A DNA stretch of 64,000 bases, taken from NCBI GenBank assembly GCA_031553615.1, contig JAVBLJ010000007.1:1-64000 (forward strand), read 5' to 3'. This document shows, piece by piece, positions 17,287-25,688 of this stretch. Source of the stretch: WQXF01 sp031553615 (GTDB lineage: Bacteria; Bacillota; Clostridia; Christensenellales; Aristaeellaceae). The notes under the pieces were generated by a model. It was given only the letters and a program-made list of their open reading frames with translations, did not search any database and was not told the DNA's origin. The stretch's first letter is position 1. Each line of letters starts with the position of its first letter. Position numbers and translations under genes: made by a program.

Positions 17287-17328
17287 GCCGCCCACAAACC
17301 GGAATCCGGTTTGCGGGCGGCCTTGTTT
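17287..17328. terminator. Bidirectional terminator between convergent genes
   Basis: A 16-bp stem (17287-17302 with 17306-17321, one mismatch) and a three-base loop, with TTGTTT on the plus side and TTTCT on the minus side. It serves the ABC-F gene and the convergent secreted-protein gene. Confidence 0.8.
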
Positions 17329-17366
17329 ACAAAAGCACTGCCTGTAAAATCCTTACATGCAACGGA

Positions 17367-18899
17367 TCAAAACATCCGCGGTAGCAATTCCGGCGGCAGC
17401 TTGGCCATGATGAGCATATACATGCGCATCGGGATTTGCTGGAGCGCTCCCATGGCGGTCTGGGTCTGCTCGGCGTTCATCGTGGCAAAATCCCAAACCT
17501 CGCCCACGTCGGCCCATTCCTCTGTGCGTACGTACTCCTTGGAGAGGGTGTCGCTCTGCACGGAAAAGGTGCAGTAACCGGCTAGCTCCAGGTCGGTGGT
17601 GATGCTGCGCGCGACATCGAGCTCCCCGGCCTGCTTGGTTTCGCTGTGCACGGTGCTTTCAATGTGTACGGTGTCGCCGCTGGGCTCCGACAAGCCCTCG
17701 TCCGGCTTGCCAAACGTCACGTCGAACTTCGCGGTCGTGTCAAGGGTATCTACGTTGTCCGTGATGGTGTACAAATCCTGCTGCACGATGGCCATGTTGA
17801 CCACTGGCTGCTCATCGGGATCGGCGTAGTTTAGGGCGATCGAAAACTCGTCGCGCCGTGTTTCATCGATGATTTCGCCGGTAGTGATCGTCAGATCACC
17901 GGTCAGCTTGGAGGCTTTGGCGAACGTCATCTCGCCGTGAGCGGTATGGCGGGTATCGTCCATGCCGGTCTTTTTGCTGTAGGTGAACGACCCATTCGCG
18001 AAAGGGAAGGGCTCGAACATCGCGGGCATCACGCCATCGAACCCCACGGTTCCCATGTCATCATCGTAGGAAAAGGTGAATTCGGTGGGGTTTTCCGTCG
18101 CTTGCAGCTCGCGGGATACGATGAGCGGCAGCTCGTCCGCAAAGCGGCGCACATCCGCGCGCGTGACGCCCACGGGAGCGAGCAGGTTGGTGATCGCCTG
18201 CTGCAAGGGTTCGTTGTCGAAGAGGGTATCGCTAAAGGAGCGTAGCAGCTCCTTCATGTCGCTGGGGCGCACGCGCGATTTCATCACCATGCTCACCGCG
18301 TCGCGGGTCTCCGTCTCCTCGAGCTCCGCAGGTTCGTACACGTACAAATCCTCGGTGTCGGTCTGCTTCTGCGACACCCAGGCGCCCACCACCACGAAGT
18401 AGGTCAGGTACGCATCGGTCAACGCGGCAAGATTCGGATCGTCCGAATTGTAGATGTTTTGCGTCGACGATATCGGCAGGTTAACCGTATGCCCGGGCAG
18501 CAGATTGCTGACGATGCGGATCGATTCCGCATCTTGCCGGACCCGCGCGGAAACCACCTCTTCGCCCGCCATCGTCAGCGAGAGCGTGTACAGCTTGTAA
18601 TCGTAATCGTCGACCGCCGTGACGCGCAGCTCCATGCCCTCCAGCATCGATCTGTACGCCTCCATCTGCTTTACATACTGCTCCCCGGCTTGGGGGATCG
18701 GCGTGTAATCGGTCAGCTTGGGCTTGATCACGGTTTCGATCAACCGCCCGCCCTCGAACACTTCGGCGCGCAACGTGCTGTACATCGTGCCCGGATCAAA
18801 ATCCGATTCCGCAACGGCCATGATAGGCACGGCGGTCATCCCCATCGACAATGCAAGCGCCAATACGAGCGCTAACCCCTTTTTCAGTCCGTGGATCAT
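17367..18899 (-). CDS. Large secreted protein of unknown function (A)
   Basis: A 510-residue exported protein with a signal peptide (GLKKGLALVLALALSMGM then AVA). The middle is helical and acidic (PSDMKELLRSFSDTLFDNEPLQQAI), the C-terminal half appears beta-rich with many Thr and Asp (LTGDLTITTGEIIDET, AKFDVTFGKPDE). No enzyme motif recognised and no cell-wall anchor. The ATG follows GGAGGAA. It is the last gene of a minus-strand series after the aconitase gene and a second large secreted protein with the same architecture, so the two may form a pair. No function assigned. Confidence 0.7.
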   Translation of the reverse strand: MIHGLKKGLALVLALALSMGMTAVPIMAVAESDFDPGTMYSTLRAEVFEGGRLIETVIKPKLTDYTPIPQAGEQYVKQMEAYRSMLEGMELRVTAVDDYDYKLYTLSLTMAGEEVVSARVRQDAESIRIVSNLLPGHTVNLPISSTQNIYNSDDPNLAALTDAYLTYFVVVGAWVSQKQTDTEDLYVYEPAELEETETRDAVSMVMKSRVRPSDMKELLRSFSDTLFDNEPLQQAITNLLAPVGVTRADVRRFADELPLIVSRELQATENPTEFTFSYDDDMGTVGFDGVMPAMFEPFPFANGSFTYSKKTGMDDTRHTAHGEMTFAKASKLTGDLTITTGEIIDETRRDEFSIALNYADPDEQPVVNMAIVQQDLYTITDNVDTLDTTAKFDVTFGKPDEGLSEPSGDTVHIESTVHSETKQAGELDVARSITTDLELAGYCTFSVQSDTLSKEYVRTEEWADVGEVWDFATMNAEQTQTAMGALQQIPMRMYMLIMAKLPPELLPRMF

Positions 18900-18994
18900 C
18901 CTATTTCCTCCACTTCTTCCGCGCTATACGGGACGCGGGACGCTGCCAGTATACCGAAATCGGTCATCGAATGCAATCCCCGGCGTATCGGGGC

Positions 18995-20473
18995 TTACGG
19001 GAGCCAGATTCCCGCCAGCGTTTCCGCATCCAGGCCCTTCAGCAGCTTCCCGGCGATCTGCCGGAACGCTTCGCCGCGCAAATCCTGCAGCTGCTGATGC
19101 TCCGCCTCGCCCAATTGCTCCCATACCTGCCCGGCCACGGCGGGCTGCTGCCCCACGAAATCCTCGGCATGGGTGGAGCACTGGGCATCGATCGAAAGAA
19201 AATCCTTGCGCGCGCGGGTCATCACGAGCGATACCTTGCTCTCAAGGCTGGCGGGCGGCATGACGGAGGCATCGCGCACCATCTCGGTGCGCAGCACGTC
19301 GTGCTGCTTAAGCGTTACCTTCCATTCATCCAGGCCCAAGTGAGCGATCACGGATTCGCGCGTCTTCCAATACAACGTGTAATCGTGATCGATTTGTTCC
19401 ACCAGCGATGTGCCTTCGTGCACAAAGTTGTTGGTAGCCGCGCCGTTCACGCGGATATCGACGTTGAAGCCGTTCAGCTTCCCTTGGCAAATCAGCTTGA
19501 TCGCCTGCTTGGTGCGGCTCTTGTCCGGAGCCGTCACCACCGTCGAGAACGTCAAGCGCAGGGTATTGCTCTTGTTTTGCGTCAGCGTAAGTTCGAGCAT
19601 TCGCTCGTTCTGGCGGCGCTTGGCCGTGCGGCTCACAGTGCAGGAGAGCTCCCACTCCGCGCCGTCGGGCGCATTCACCCGGGTCTCCATTTCGATGCTC
19701 GCCCATTCTCCCTGGTCGTCCAGCTTGCGCTTGAGCGCTGCGGGATTCTTGAGCTCCCAGCCGGATAGCAGCGGGCGGATGAGCGCACCGTAGGTCGGAT
19801 TCCGCAGCCAATCTTCCCGCAATTGCTGCACGACTTCGGCGGATACCATGAGCTGCGAATCGCTCGCGGCATCCACCAGCTGCAGCAGCGCCGTTTCGAT
19901 ATTGGAAGAACCCGCCTGGAGCGGCGCGGCAAATACGGCAGTGCACAGCGCGCCCTGGCCCAGCAGTTCCGCAAACAGATCGACGCTCTGCGGCGTTTCA
20001 ATGCCCTCGGGCAAGAGCTCGGGGCTGCTCCACAGCCTGCGCTCGCCGTGGGCGCTATGCTCAAGGGTCAGCACCGGCTCGCCGGCGGACCAAAGACACA
20101 GGCGCTGGTTGCTTTCGCCCCCAGCCTCGTGCTGCAGGAAGGTAAACTGCGAACGGCTGAGCATCTGCCGCAGTGCATTGGCCGCCCCTCTGTCTGCGAT
20201 GGGCAGATAGCCGGGCGATACCGAGAGCAGCGAGCTAAGCGCTCGTCCGGCGCGCATCTGCGCGGTCAGCCGCGAGTAGCCCAGGGCGAATTGATCCAGC
20301 GAAGGTTGCGAAAGAGCGGGCTGCGCCGTGCCGACCTCCTCCGTCGATCGGGCCGAGGCAGCGGCACCAACCGGAGTCGTAGCCTGGACCTCCGAGGCCA
20401 ACGCGCCTCCGCCCCAAAGCAGCGTCAGCGCTGTAAGCAACGCTGCGCATCGCAGCGATCCGTGTATCCTCAC
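18995..20473 (-). CDS. Large secreted protein of unknown function (B)
   Basis: A 492-residue exported protein with signal peptide (LLTALTLLWGGGALAS), then an Ala/Ser-rich linker, a mainly helical region and a C-terminal half predicted beta-rich (LELTLTQNKSNTLRLTFS). Layout and length match protein A downstream, though I see no clear sequence identity by eye. It starts at GTG 20473 which overlaps the aconitase stop (GTGA), with GGAGAGGGG upstream, so it is coupled to aconitase translation. Unknown function; coupling of an exported protein to a TCA-cycle enzyme is unexplained. Confidence 0.7.
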   Translation of the reverse strand: MRIHGSLRCAALLTALTLLWGGGALASEVQATTPVGAAASARSTEEVGTAQPALSQPSLDQFALGYSRLTAQMRAGRALSSLLSVSPGYLPIADRGAANALRQMLSRSQFTFLQHEAGGESNQRLCLWSAGEPVLTLEHSAHGERRLWSSPELLPEGIETPQSVDLFAELLGQGALCTAVFAAPLQAGSSNIETALLQLVDAASDSQLMVSAEVVQQLREDWLRNPTYGALIRPLLSGWELKNPAALKRKLDDQGEWASIEMETRVNAPDGAEWELSCTVSRTAKRRQNERMLELTLTQNKSNTLRLTFSTVVTAPDKSRTKQAIKLICQGKLNGFNVDIRVNGAATNNFVHEGTSLVEQIDHDYTLYWKTRESVIAHLGLDEWKVTLKQHDVLRTEMVRDASVMPPASLESKVSLVMTRARKDFLSIDAQCSTHAEDFVGQQPAVAGQVWEQLGEAEHQQLQDLRGEAFRQIAGKLLKGLDAETLAGIWLP

Positions 20474-22425
20474 GAACGCAGCCCCTCTCCGTTGGCCTGC
20501 GCGCCGGTATCGCGGGTGTGGTTGAGCAGACCGCCGGCCAGCGCGATATCCCGCAACCGGGCGGACAGCACAAGCTTGACGGGAAAATCAAATCCGGCGG
20601 TATCGTCGCGCAGAATCAGGGTATCGCCGCCCGCGATTTGGGAACGAGCGTGGGCCAGCACCAGCACGTCGCCCTGCCGGATACGGTCGTAGTCGGCCTC
20701 ATTTTCAAACGTGAGCGGCAGGATGCCGGAGTTCAGCAGATTCGCCTGGTGGATGCGCGCGAAGGATTTGGCGACCACGCCGCGAATCCCCAAGTACAGG
20801 GGCACGAGCGCGGCATGCTCGCGGCTCGAGCCTTGGCCGTAGTTCTGCCCCGCGACCAGGAAGCCACCGCCCGCTGCCTGGGCGCGCGCGGGGAAGCGCT
20901 CGTCCACAGGGGTGAGGCAATGCTGCGAAAGGTAAGGCACATTGCTGCGAAAGGGCAGCAGCTTCGCGTTGGAGGGCATGATGTGATCGGTGGTGATGTT
21001 GTCCTCCATTTTGAGCAGCACTTCGCCGCTCACGGTGGAAGAAAGCTCCACATTGGTCGGGAAAGGCTTGATATTCGGGCCGCGCGCCACCACTTCGTCG
21101 TTATCCGGCGTGGCGGGCGGGAGGATGAGGTTGTCGTTGACCACAAAGCTTACGGGCATGTCCACGGCCAGATCGACCTCCAGCGTGCGGGGATCGGTCA
21201 GCACCCCAGCCAGGGCCGTCGCCGCCGCTACCTCGCAGCTGGCCAAGTATACCTGGGCACTCTCGGTTCCGGAGCGCGCATAGAAATTGCGATTGTTGGT
21301 GCGCACCGACACGGCATCGGTGCAGGGCGATTGCCCCATGCCGATGCAGGGCCCGCACGCCGATTCGAGAATGCGCGCGCCCGCCGAGATCATATCCGCC
21401 AACGCACCGTTCTGCGCCAGCATGGTCAGCACCTGCTTGCTGCCCGGCCCGATGACCAGGGAGACGTTGGGGTGCACCGTGCGTCCGCGCAAAATGGCCG
21501 CCACGCGCATCATATCTAAATAGGAAGAATTGGTGCAGCTGCCAATGCAGACCTGATCCACGCGGATCGGGCCCACCTCGGAGACGGCCGCAACGTTGTC
21601 GGGCATGTGCGGGCGGGCGACCAGCGGCTCCAGCGCGGAAAGATCGATGGTCAGCGCCTCATCGTACTCGCAGCCGGGATCGGGCTGCAGCGGCGTGAAA
21701 TCGGCCTCGCGGCTTTGCGCGCGCAGGAATTCACGGGTCACCTCGTCGCTGGGGAATATCGAGGTAGTCGCGCCCAGCTCCGCGCCCATGTTGGCGATGG
21801 TGGCGCGCTCGGGCACAGAAAGCGTAGCCACGCCCTCGCCCAGGTACTCGATTACCTTGCCCACGCCGCCCTTGACGCTCATGCGGCGCAGCACCTCAAG
21901 AATGATATCCTTGGCCGCCACACCCCGGCGCAGCGCGCCCGTGAGCGTGACGCCCACCACGCGCGGCATGGGCAGGTAGTACGCGCCGCCGCCCATCGCC
22001 ACCGCAACATCCAGCCCGCCGGCGCCGATGGCCAGCATGCCGATGCCGCCGCAGGTGGGCGTGTGGCTATCCGAGCCCAGCAGCGTCCATCCGGGCACGC
22101 CAAAGCGCTCCAGGTGCACCTGATGGCAAATGCCGTTGCCCGGCTTGGAGCAGTAAATGCCGTGCTTATGGGCCACGGTCTGTATGTACTTATGATCATC
22201 GGCATTCTCAAAACCGGATTGCAGCGTGTTGTGATCGATGTAGGCCACCGATCGCTTGGTGCGCACCCGGTCGATGCCCATCGCCTCAAACTGCAGGTAG
22301 GCCATGGTGCCCGTGCTATCCTGCGTCAAGGTTTGGTCTATGCGCAGCGCGATCTCCTGACCCGGCTTCATATCCCCGGACACGAGATGCGCGGCAATGA
22401 TCTTCTGTGCCAAGCTCTGGGGCAT
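20470..22425 (-). CDS. acn: Aconitate hydratase (monomeric, 651 residues)
   Basis: A cytosolic [4Fe-4S] enzyme that isomerises citrate to isocitrate. Cluster ligands are visible in VCIGSCTNSSYLDM and ACGPCIGMGQ, and the C-terminal swivel domain carries GQNYGQGSSREHAALVP. At 651 residues it belongs to the shorter bacterial 'putative aconitase' branch rather than the ~890-residue AcnA type, with the large N-terminal part still present (DSHTPTCGGIGMLAIGAGGLDVA). The start is ATG 22425 with GGAGG eight bases upstream. A consensus promoter lies about 80 bases upstream. In anaerobic Clostridia this enzyme feeds glutamate synthesis from citrate. Confidence 0.93.
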   Translation of the reverse strand: MPQSLAQKIIAAHLVSGDMKPGQEIALRIDQTLTQDSTGTMAYLQFEAMGIDRVRTKRSVAYIDHNTLQSGFENADDHKYIQTVAHKHGIYCSKPGNGICHQVHLERFGVPGWTLLGSDSHTPTCGGIGMLAIGAGGLDVAVAMGGGAYYLPMPRVVGVTLTGALRRGVAAKDIILEVLRRMSVKGGVGKVIEYLGEGVATLSVPERATIANMGAELGATTSIFPSDEVTREFLRAQSREADFTPLQPDPGCEYDEALTIDLSALEPLVARPHMPDNVAAVSEVGPIRVDQVCIGSCTNSSYLDMMRVAAILRGRTVHPNVSLVIGPGSKQVLTMLAQNGALADMISAGARILESACGPCIGMGQSPCTDAVSVRTNNRNFYARSGTESAQVYLASCEVAAATALAGVLTDPRTLEVDLAVDMPVSFVVNDNLILPPATPDNDEVVARGPNIKPFPTNVELSSTVSGEVLLKMEDNITTDHIMPSNAKLLPFRSNVPYLSQHCLTPVDERFPARAQAAGGGFLVAGQNYGQGSSREHAALVPLYLGIRGVVAKSFARIHQANLLNSGILPLTFENEADYDRIRQGDVLVLAHARSQIAGGDTLILRDDTAGFDFPVKLVLSARLRDIALAGGLLNHTRDTGAQANGEGLRS

Positions 22426-22501
22426 GGTACCCGCCTCCATCCTGTTCAAGCCGCCTGTTCAGCCGCTTATGAAACTGTTTTCCCGACCATAGATAAACTT
22501 C

Positions 22502-22531
22502 ATTATAGCCTTCATCGCAAATGGCTGTCAA
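22502..22531 (-). promoter_or_regulatory. Promoter of aconitase operon
   Basis: On the minus strand TTGACA (22531-22526) and TATAAT (22507-22502), both consensus, with 18 bases between. It drives aconitase and probably the two secreted-protein genes. Confidence 0.85.
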
Positions 22532-22564
22532 GTTGGGGATTCCATGCAGAACACGGCGCAAAGG

Positions 22565-22593
22565 TTGATTGTGAAGCATTAATTGGGTATACT
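22565..22593 (+). promoter_or_regulatory. Promoter of ATPase-TOPRIM pair
   Basis: TTGATT (22565-22570) and TATACT (22588-22593) with a 17-base spacer, 86 bases before the first start codon, divergent from the aconitase promoter. Confidence 0.7.
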
Positions 22594-22678
22594 AGAGTAG
22601 ATACTGAAGCAGACGGACCACGGATGCCGCGCAATACGGACGGAATGGCCGGAATTGCCCGAGACGGAGGAATGACCG

Positions 22679-23560
22679 ATGAAAGTGATGGCATGGTATT
22701 CGCGGGGCGTGTACCCGCTGGACATGATCGAGCGGGAGGGGCTGTGCAGCCTGTCCTTTGCGGAAGAGGATCGGTCGGCCTGTGACAGGGTGCTGCTGAC
22801 CGGCATCAGCGGAACGGGAAAGAGCACCATACTGCAGGGCATTGCCTCGGCTTGGCGGGCCATCGTGGCTTGGCGTTCCGGCGTGGAGGCAGCGCTACCC
22901 GAGGGAGAGATCGCCCTGCTGATGGACGGGCTGGGGGATGGGCCGGTGCTGTGCATCTGCGCGCATACGGAGAACTTTTGGCAGGCGGTTGCGACGCGTC
23001 ACCCCGATGCGTCTGCGGTGGGCTGGCTGGGCGATGCGCCGCAAGGCCGCGACCAGGCCGACGCCCTGCGGCCCTTGGCGGGCGGCGATTCGCCCAACGT
23101 ACTGCTGGTGCAGCAGGAAAAACAATTAGGCAATGGCGATTCGCTCGGCCTTTCGGAGCAACTGGAGCAGCTGAATGCCCGCTCGCCGGAGCGCGCGCAA
23201 AGCTTACTGACGGCTTTGAGGCAGTTGCTTTGCGGCAAGCGCATCGTGTTGGAGAACGGCAAGCCCCGCGTACAGCTTGAGCGGGGAGGCGCGCATGCGC
23301 CCGAAGCGCTTTCCTCGGGGGAGCGGCGCATCGTGGGATTCTTGACCAGCGTGGCGGACGAGCTGCATCCCGGCGGGGTGCTGCTGCTGGATGAGCCCGA
23401 CATGCACCTGCATCCTTCGCAGGTATTGGGGCTGCTCACCACCCTGGAGCAATTGGCGCTGCCGGGCGGCGGCCAAATGATCCTAACCTCGCACACACCC
23501 GAGGTTTGGCGGCGATACAATAGCCTGGGGGTCAACGTTCGGCTGGAGGGACATGCATGA
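22679..23560 (+). CDS. AAA/ABC-type ATPase, AriA-like (PARIS-like pair)
   Basis: A 293-residue compact ATPase. Walker A is GISGTGKST (42-50), an ABC-like signature LSSGERR begins at 211, Walker B VLLLDEPDMHLHPS at 234-247 and the switch histidine is His272 (LTSHTPEVW), all features of the AAA_15/OLD-type ATPases that sense phage infection. The stop overlaps the start of the TOPRIM gene (ATGA), so both products are made together. In the PARIS system the ATPase AriA holds the TOPRIM nuclease AriB until triggered. This protein is shorter than studied AriA proteins and lacks an obvious large insertion, so it is at best a minimal variant. Confidence 0.78.
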   Translation: MKVMAWYSRGVYPLDMIEREGLCSLSFAEEDRSACDRVLLTGISGTGKSTILQGIASAWRAIVAWRSGVEAALPEGEIALLMDGLGDGPVLCICAHTENFWQAVATRHPDASAVGWLGDAPQGRDQADALRPLAGGDSPNVLLVQQEKQLGNGDSLGLSEQLEQLNARSPERAQSLLTALRQLLCGKRIVLENGKPRVQLERGGAHAPEALSSGERRIVGFLTSVADELHPGGVLLLDEPDMHLHPSQVLGLLTTLEQLALPGGGQMILTSHTPEVWRRYNSLGVNVRLEGHA

Positions 23561-24417
23561 GCGGTTACGATGAGGCGTACGCCCAAGTACGTAGCGAGCT
23601 GGCGGCCACCCCGAACAAGCGGGTGCTGCTGGTGGAGGGCACGGGCGATGTGGAGTTTCTGACTTTTTTGCTGGACAAGCCGCCGCTACGCGAGCTCAAT
23701 GCCCACGCGGGCTGGGTTTTCGGCGCGGCAGGCGGCAAGGATAGCGTGCTGCGCATGCTTGAGCGGGAGCCGACCTGGGTCGGTTTGGTGGATCGGGATG
23801 CGTGGAGTGAACAGGAGATTCAGCAGATTCTTCGTCGCACACCCAACCTACGGCTGCTGCCCCGCTACTGTATTGAAAACTACGCGGTGGACCCTGGGGC
23901 GTTTGGAAGCCTGGCGGATCAGGTTCCGCCGGAGCGCGTGCCCCAATGGCAGGGCGCATTGACCGACATCGATGCTTCGTGGCCGCACGCCATCCGCCAC
24001 GGCAGCCTGTGGCGCGCCGTCCAGCCTCTGCAGGATGCGCTGCAGGAGTTGGGCTTCAACGGCACCCTGCTTCGCTTTCAGTTGCCGGACGATGGGAAGG
24101 TGTGGGACATCCTGTGCAGCTGGTCCGAGCTGATGAATGCAGAGCGAGTCTATGAGGAATACGGGCGTTTCTACCAGCAAGGCTGCGCAATGTCCGCCGC
24201 GAAGGCGCAACGCCTTTGGGTGCATGGGAAAATGTTTTGGCGGCATGTGGTTGCGCCTGCGCTTGGGGATGTGCTGGGCGAAGCCAATGAAGCGCGCCTG
24301 CGGCGACAGGTGATGCGCCGCATGCCCCTGCCGGACGACATGCGTTTGCTGCTGGAGGAGCTTCTGACCGGGGAGCAAACAAGCCCGAAACAGGAGCGGA
24401 AACGCGAAAAAAGATGA
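23557..24417 (+). CDS. DUF4435/TOPRIM protein, AriB-like (PARIS-like pair)
   Basis: A 286-residue protein with a TOPRIM-type core: a conserved glutamate in VLLVEGTGDVEFL (Glu27) and an Asp-x-Asp in VGLVDRDAW (Asp79, Asp81), the metal ligands of TOPRIM nucleases. YCIENY (104-109) is a hallmark of DUF4435 proteins. The C-terminal ~170 residues are helical and end in a Lys/Arg-rich tail. It overlaps the AAA ATPase gene by four bases. In PARIS, the DUF4435 nuclease AriB cleaves host tRNA after release; this activity is inferred here from fold and context only. Confidence 0.76.
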   Translation: MSGYDEAYAQVRSELAATPNKRVLLVEGTGDVEFLTFLLDKPPLRELNAHAGWVFGAAGGKDSVLRMLEREPTWVGLVDRDAWSEQEIQQILRRTPNLRLLPRYCIENYAVDPGAFGSLADQVPPERVPQWQGALTDIDASWPHAIRHGSLWRAVQPLQDALQELGFNGTLLRFQLPDDGKVWDILCSWSELMNAERVYEEYGRFYQQGCAMSAAKAQRLWVHGKMFWRHVVAPALGDVLGEANEARLRRQVMRRMPLPDDMRLLLEELLTGEQTSPKQERKREKR

Positions 24418-24423
24418 ATTTTG

Positions 24424-24451
24424 TTTACAAATTCACAACGCATGGTATAAT
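24424..24451 (+). promoter_or_regulatory. Promoter upstream of membrane protein 24502
   Basis: TTTACA (24424-24429) and TATAAT (24446-24451) with 16 bases between, so this gene is transcribed separately from the ATPase-TOPRIM pair. Confidence 0.65.
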
Positions 24452-24501
24452 CATTAAAGGTACATCACGTGTGGGCGCAGTTTGAACTGGAGGTGATGCC
24501 T

Positions 24502-25593
24502 ATGCGCACTCGTTCGAGTTTCCACTTCGCGCCGGCCCAAGGCAATGCTTCCTACGCACTGCAGCCGCCGCAGCCGCCGCAACCGAAGGACATTATCAAC
24601 TACGATCGGCTGCTTATGCTGCTGCTGTTTGTGGTCGTCCCCTTTTTCTGGGTGCTCTCTTGGTTTTCACCACTGCGCGGCATGCTATGGCTGGTGTTTC
24701 TCACCATTCTGGGCTCCATCGCCCTGATGTGGCTCAAGCGCGGCTTTACTCCGCGCGGGCGAATGAGTATGACCGCGATCTTTTCCCTTTGCGCGATATT
24801 GGCGCTTACGGGCGTGCTGGGCAACGCTGCCAATGGGCAGGTGACAGGAAACAACCACACCGTGCCCCCCATTCTGCTTTCCACGACGCCGACGCCCGTG
24901 GCCCTGAGCGCACCGCAGGGAATTTCGGATTCGGGCGATAGCAGCGGAGCGGGCGACGATGCCACCGGCTCGCGGCGGACTGGTTCTAGCCAGTGTGAGC
25001 AGGTGCTTTCCCAGTACCTGGATTATTGGAAGGACGGCAAGGCGACCGAAATGGTCAACCTGACCTCGCACACGTGGCGGGAAAAGGCGAACCATTTGAC
25101 AAACGGCGCCGAGCAAGCGCTGTATAGCTCGATCAACGGCAAAAAACTGGATTCCTACACCATCGAAGGCGAGCCGACCGGTACGGAGAACAACATGTCG
25201 CGCACGGTCAGCGTGCTGGTGGATTTGATTGTGAAGGGCGAGCACAAGTTGGTGCGCTACAACGCGCTGATGCTTAGCGAAAACGGCGAATGGCTGGTGG
25301 ATCCAAACTCGCTGCAGAGCGGCATGCCGGTGGATACCAGCACGCCTGCCCCCGAGAGCGCCGGGTCCGCGGAGCAAGCGGCGACGGCCACGCCCAAAGC
25401 CACCAAGAAGCCGAGCAGCAAAACCAAGCTCTACTACAACGCCAAGGGCGGTGAATACTACCACCTGGATGGCGAATGCGAGAAGGTTGCGAAGAAGTAT
25501 TTGCCATTGAAATCCTTCAAGTATGGCGACCTAGGTAAATCCCCCTACAACACATTGAGCCCTTGCCCGGCCTGCGGTGCGCCGGAACGGTAG
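24502..25593 (+). CDS. Membrane protein with extracytoplasmic Ser/Thr-rich linker and Cys-rich tail
   Basis: A 363-residue protein. A Pro/Gln stretch precedes two or three membrane helices (about residues 35-105), followed by a Ser/Thr/Ala/Gly-rich linker, a folded domain (CEQVLSQYLDYWKDGKATEMVNLT, then VLVDLIVKGEHKL), another Thr/Lys-rich linker and a C-terminal module ending LSPCPACGAPER with HLDGECEK before it. That final motif set, D/H-x-C-...-K-...-C-x-x-C, resembles small secreted modules often attached to nucleases or SH3 proteins; here no enzyme is seen. The start chosen is ATG 24502, eight bases after GGAGG. Function unknown. Confidence 0.65.
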   Translation: MRTRSSFHFAPAQGNASYALQPPQPPQPKDIINYDRLLMLLLFVVVPFFWVLSWFSPLRGMLWLVFLTILGSIALMWLKRGFTPRGRMSMTAIFSLCAILALTGVLGNAANGQVTGNNHTVPPILLSTTPTPVALSAPQGISDSGDSSGAGDDATGSRRTGSSQCEQVLSQYLDYWKDGKATEMVNLTSHTWREKANHLTNGAEQALYSSINGKKLDSYTIEGEPTGTENNMSRTVSVLVDLIVKGEHKLVRYNALMLSENGEWLVDPNSLQSGMPVDTSTPAPESAGSAEQAATATPKATKKPSSKTKLYYNAKGGEYYHLDGECEKVAKKYLPLKSFKYGDLGKSPYNTLSPCPACGAPER

Positions 25594-25688
25594 CAACGGC
25601 TTTAAGCAAAGGAGCGAGCAAATTCGCTCCTTATCCTATGCATTTCGAGGGTACATTGCGGTGCATTTCGAAGCAGGGAGGACAGATC

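Noticed and set aside
20470..22425. 3-isopropylmalate or homoaconitate dehydratase
   Set aside because: Single-chain 651-residue protein containing both the cluster and swivel domains, without a small-subunit gene nearby, fits aconitase better.
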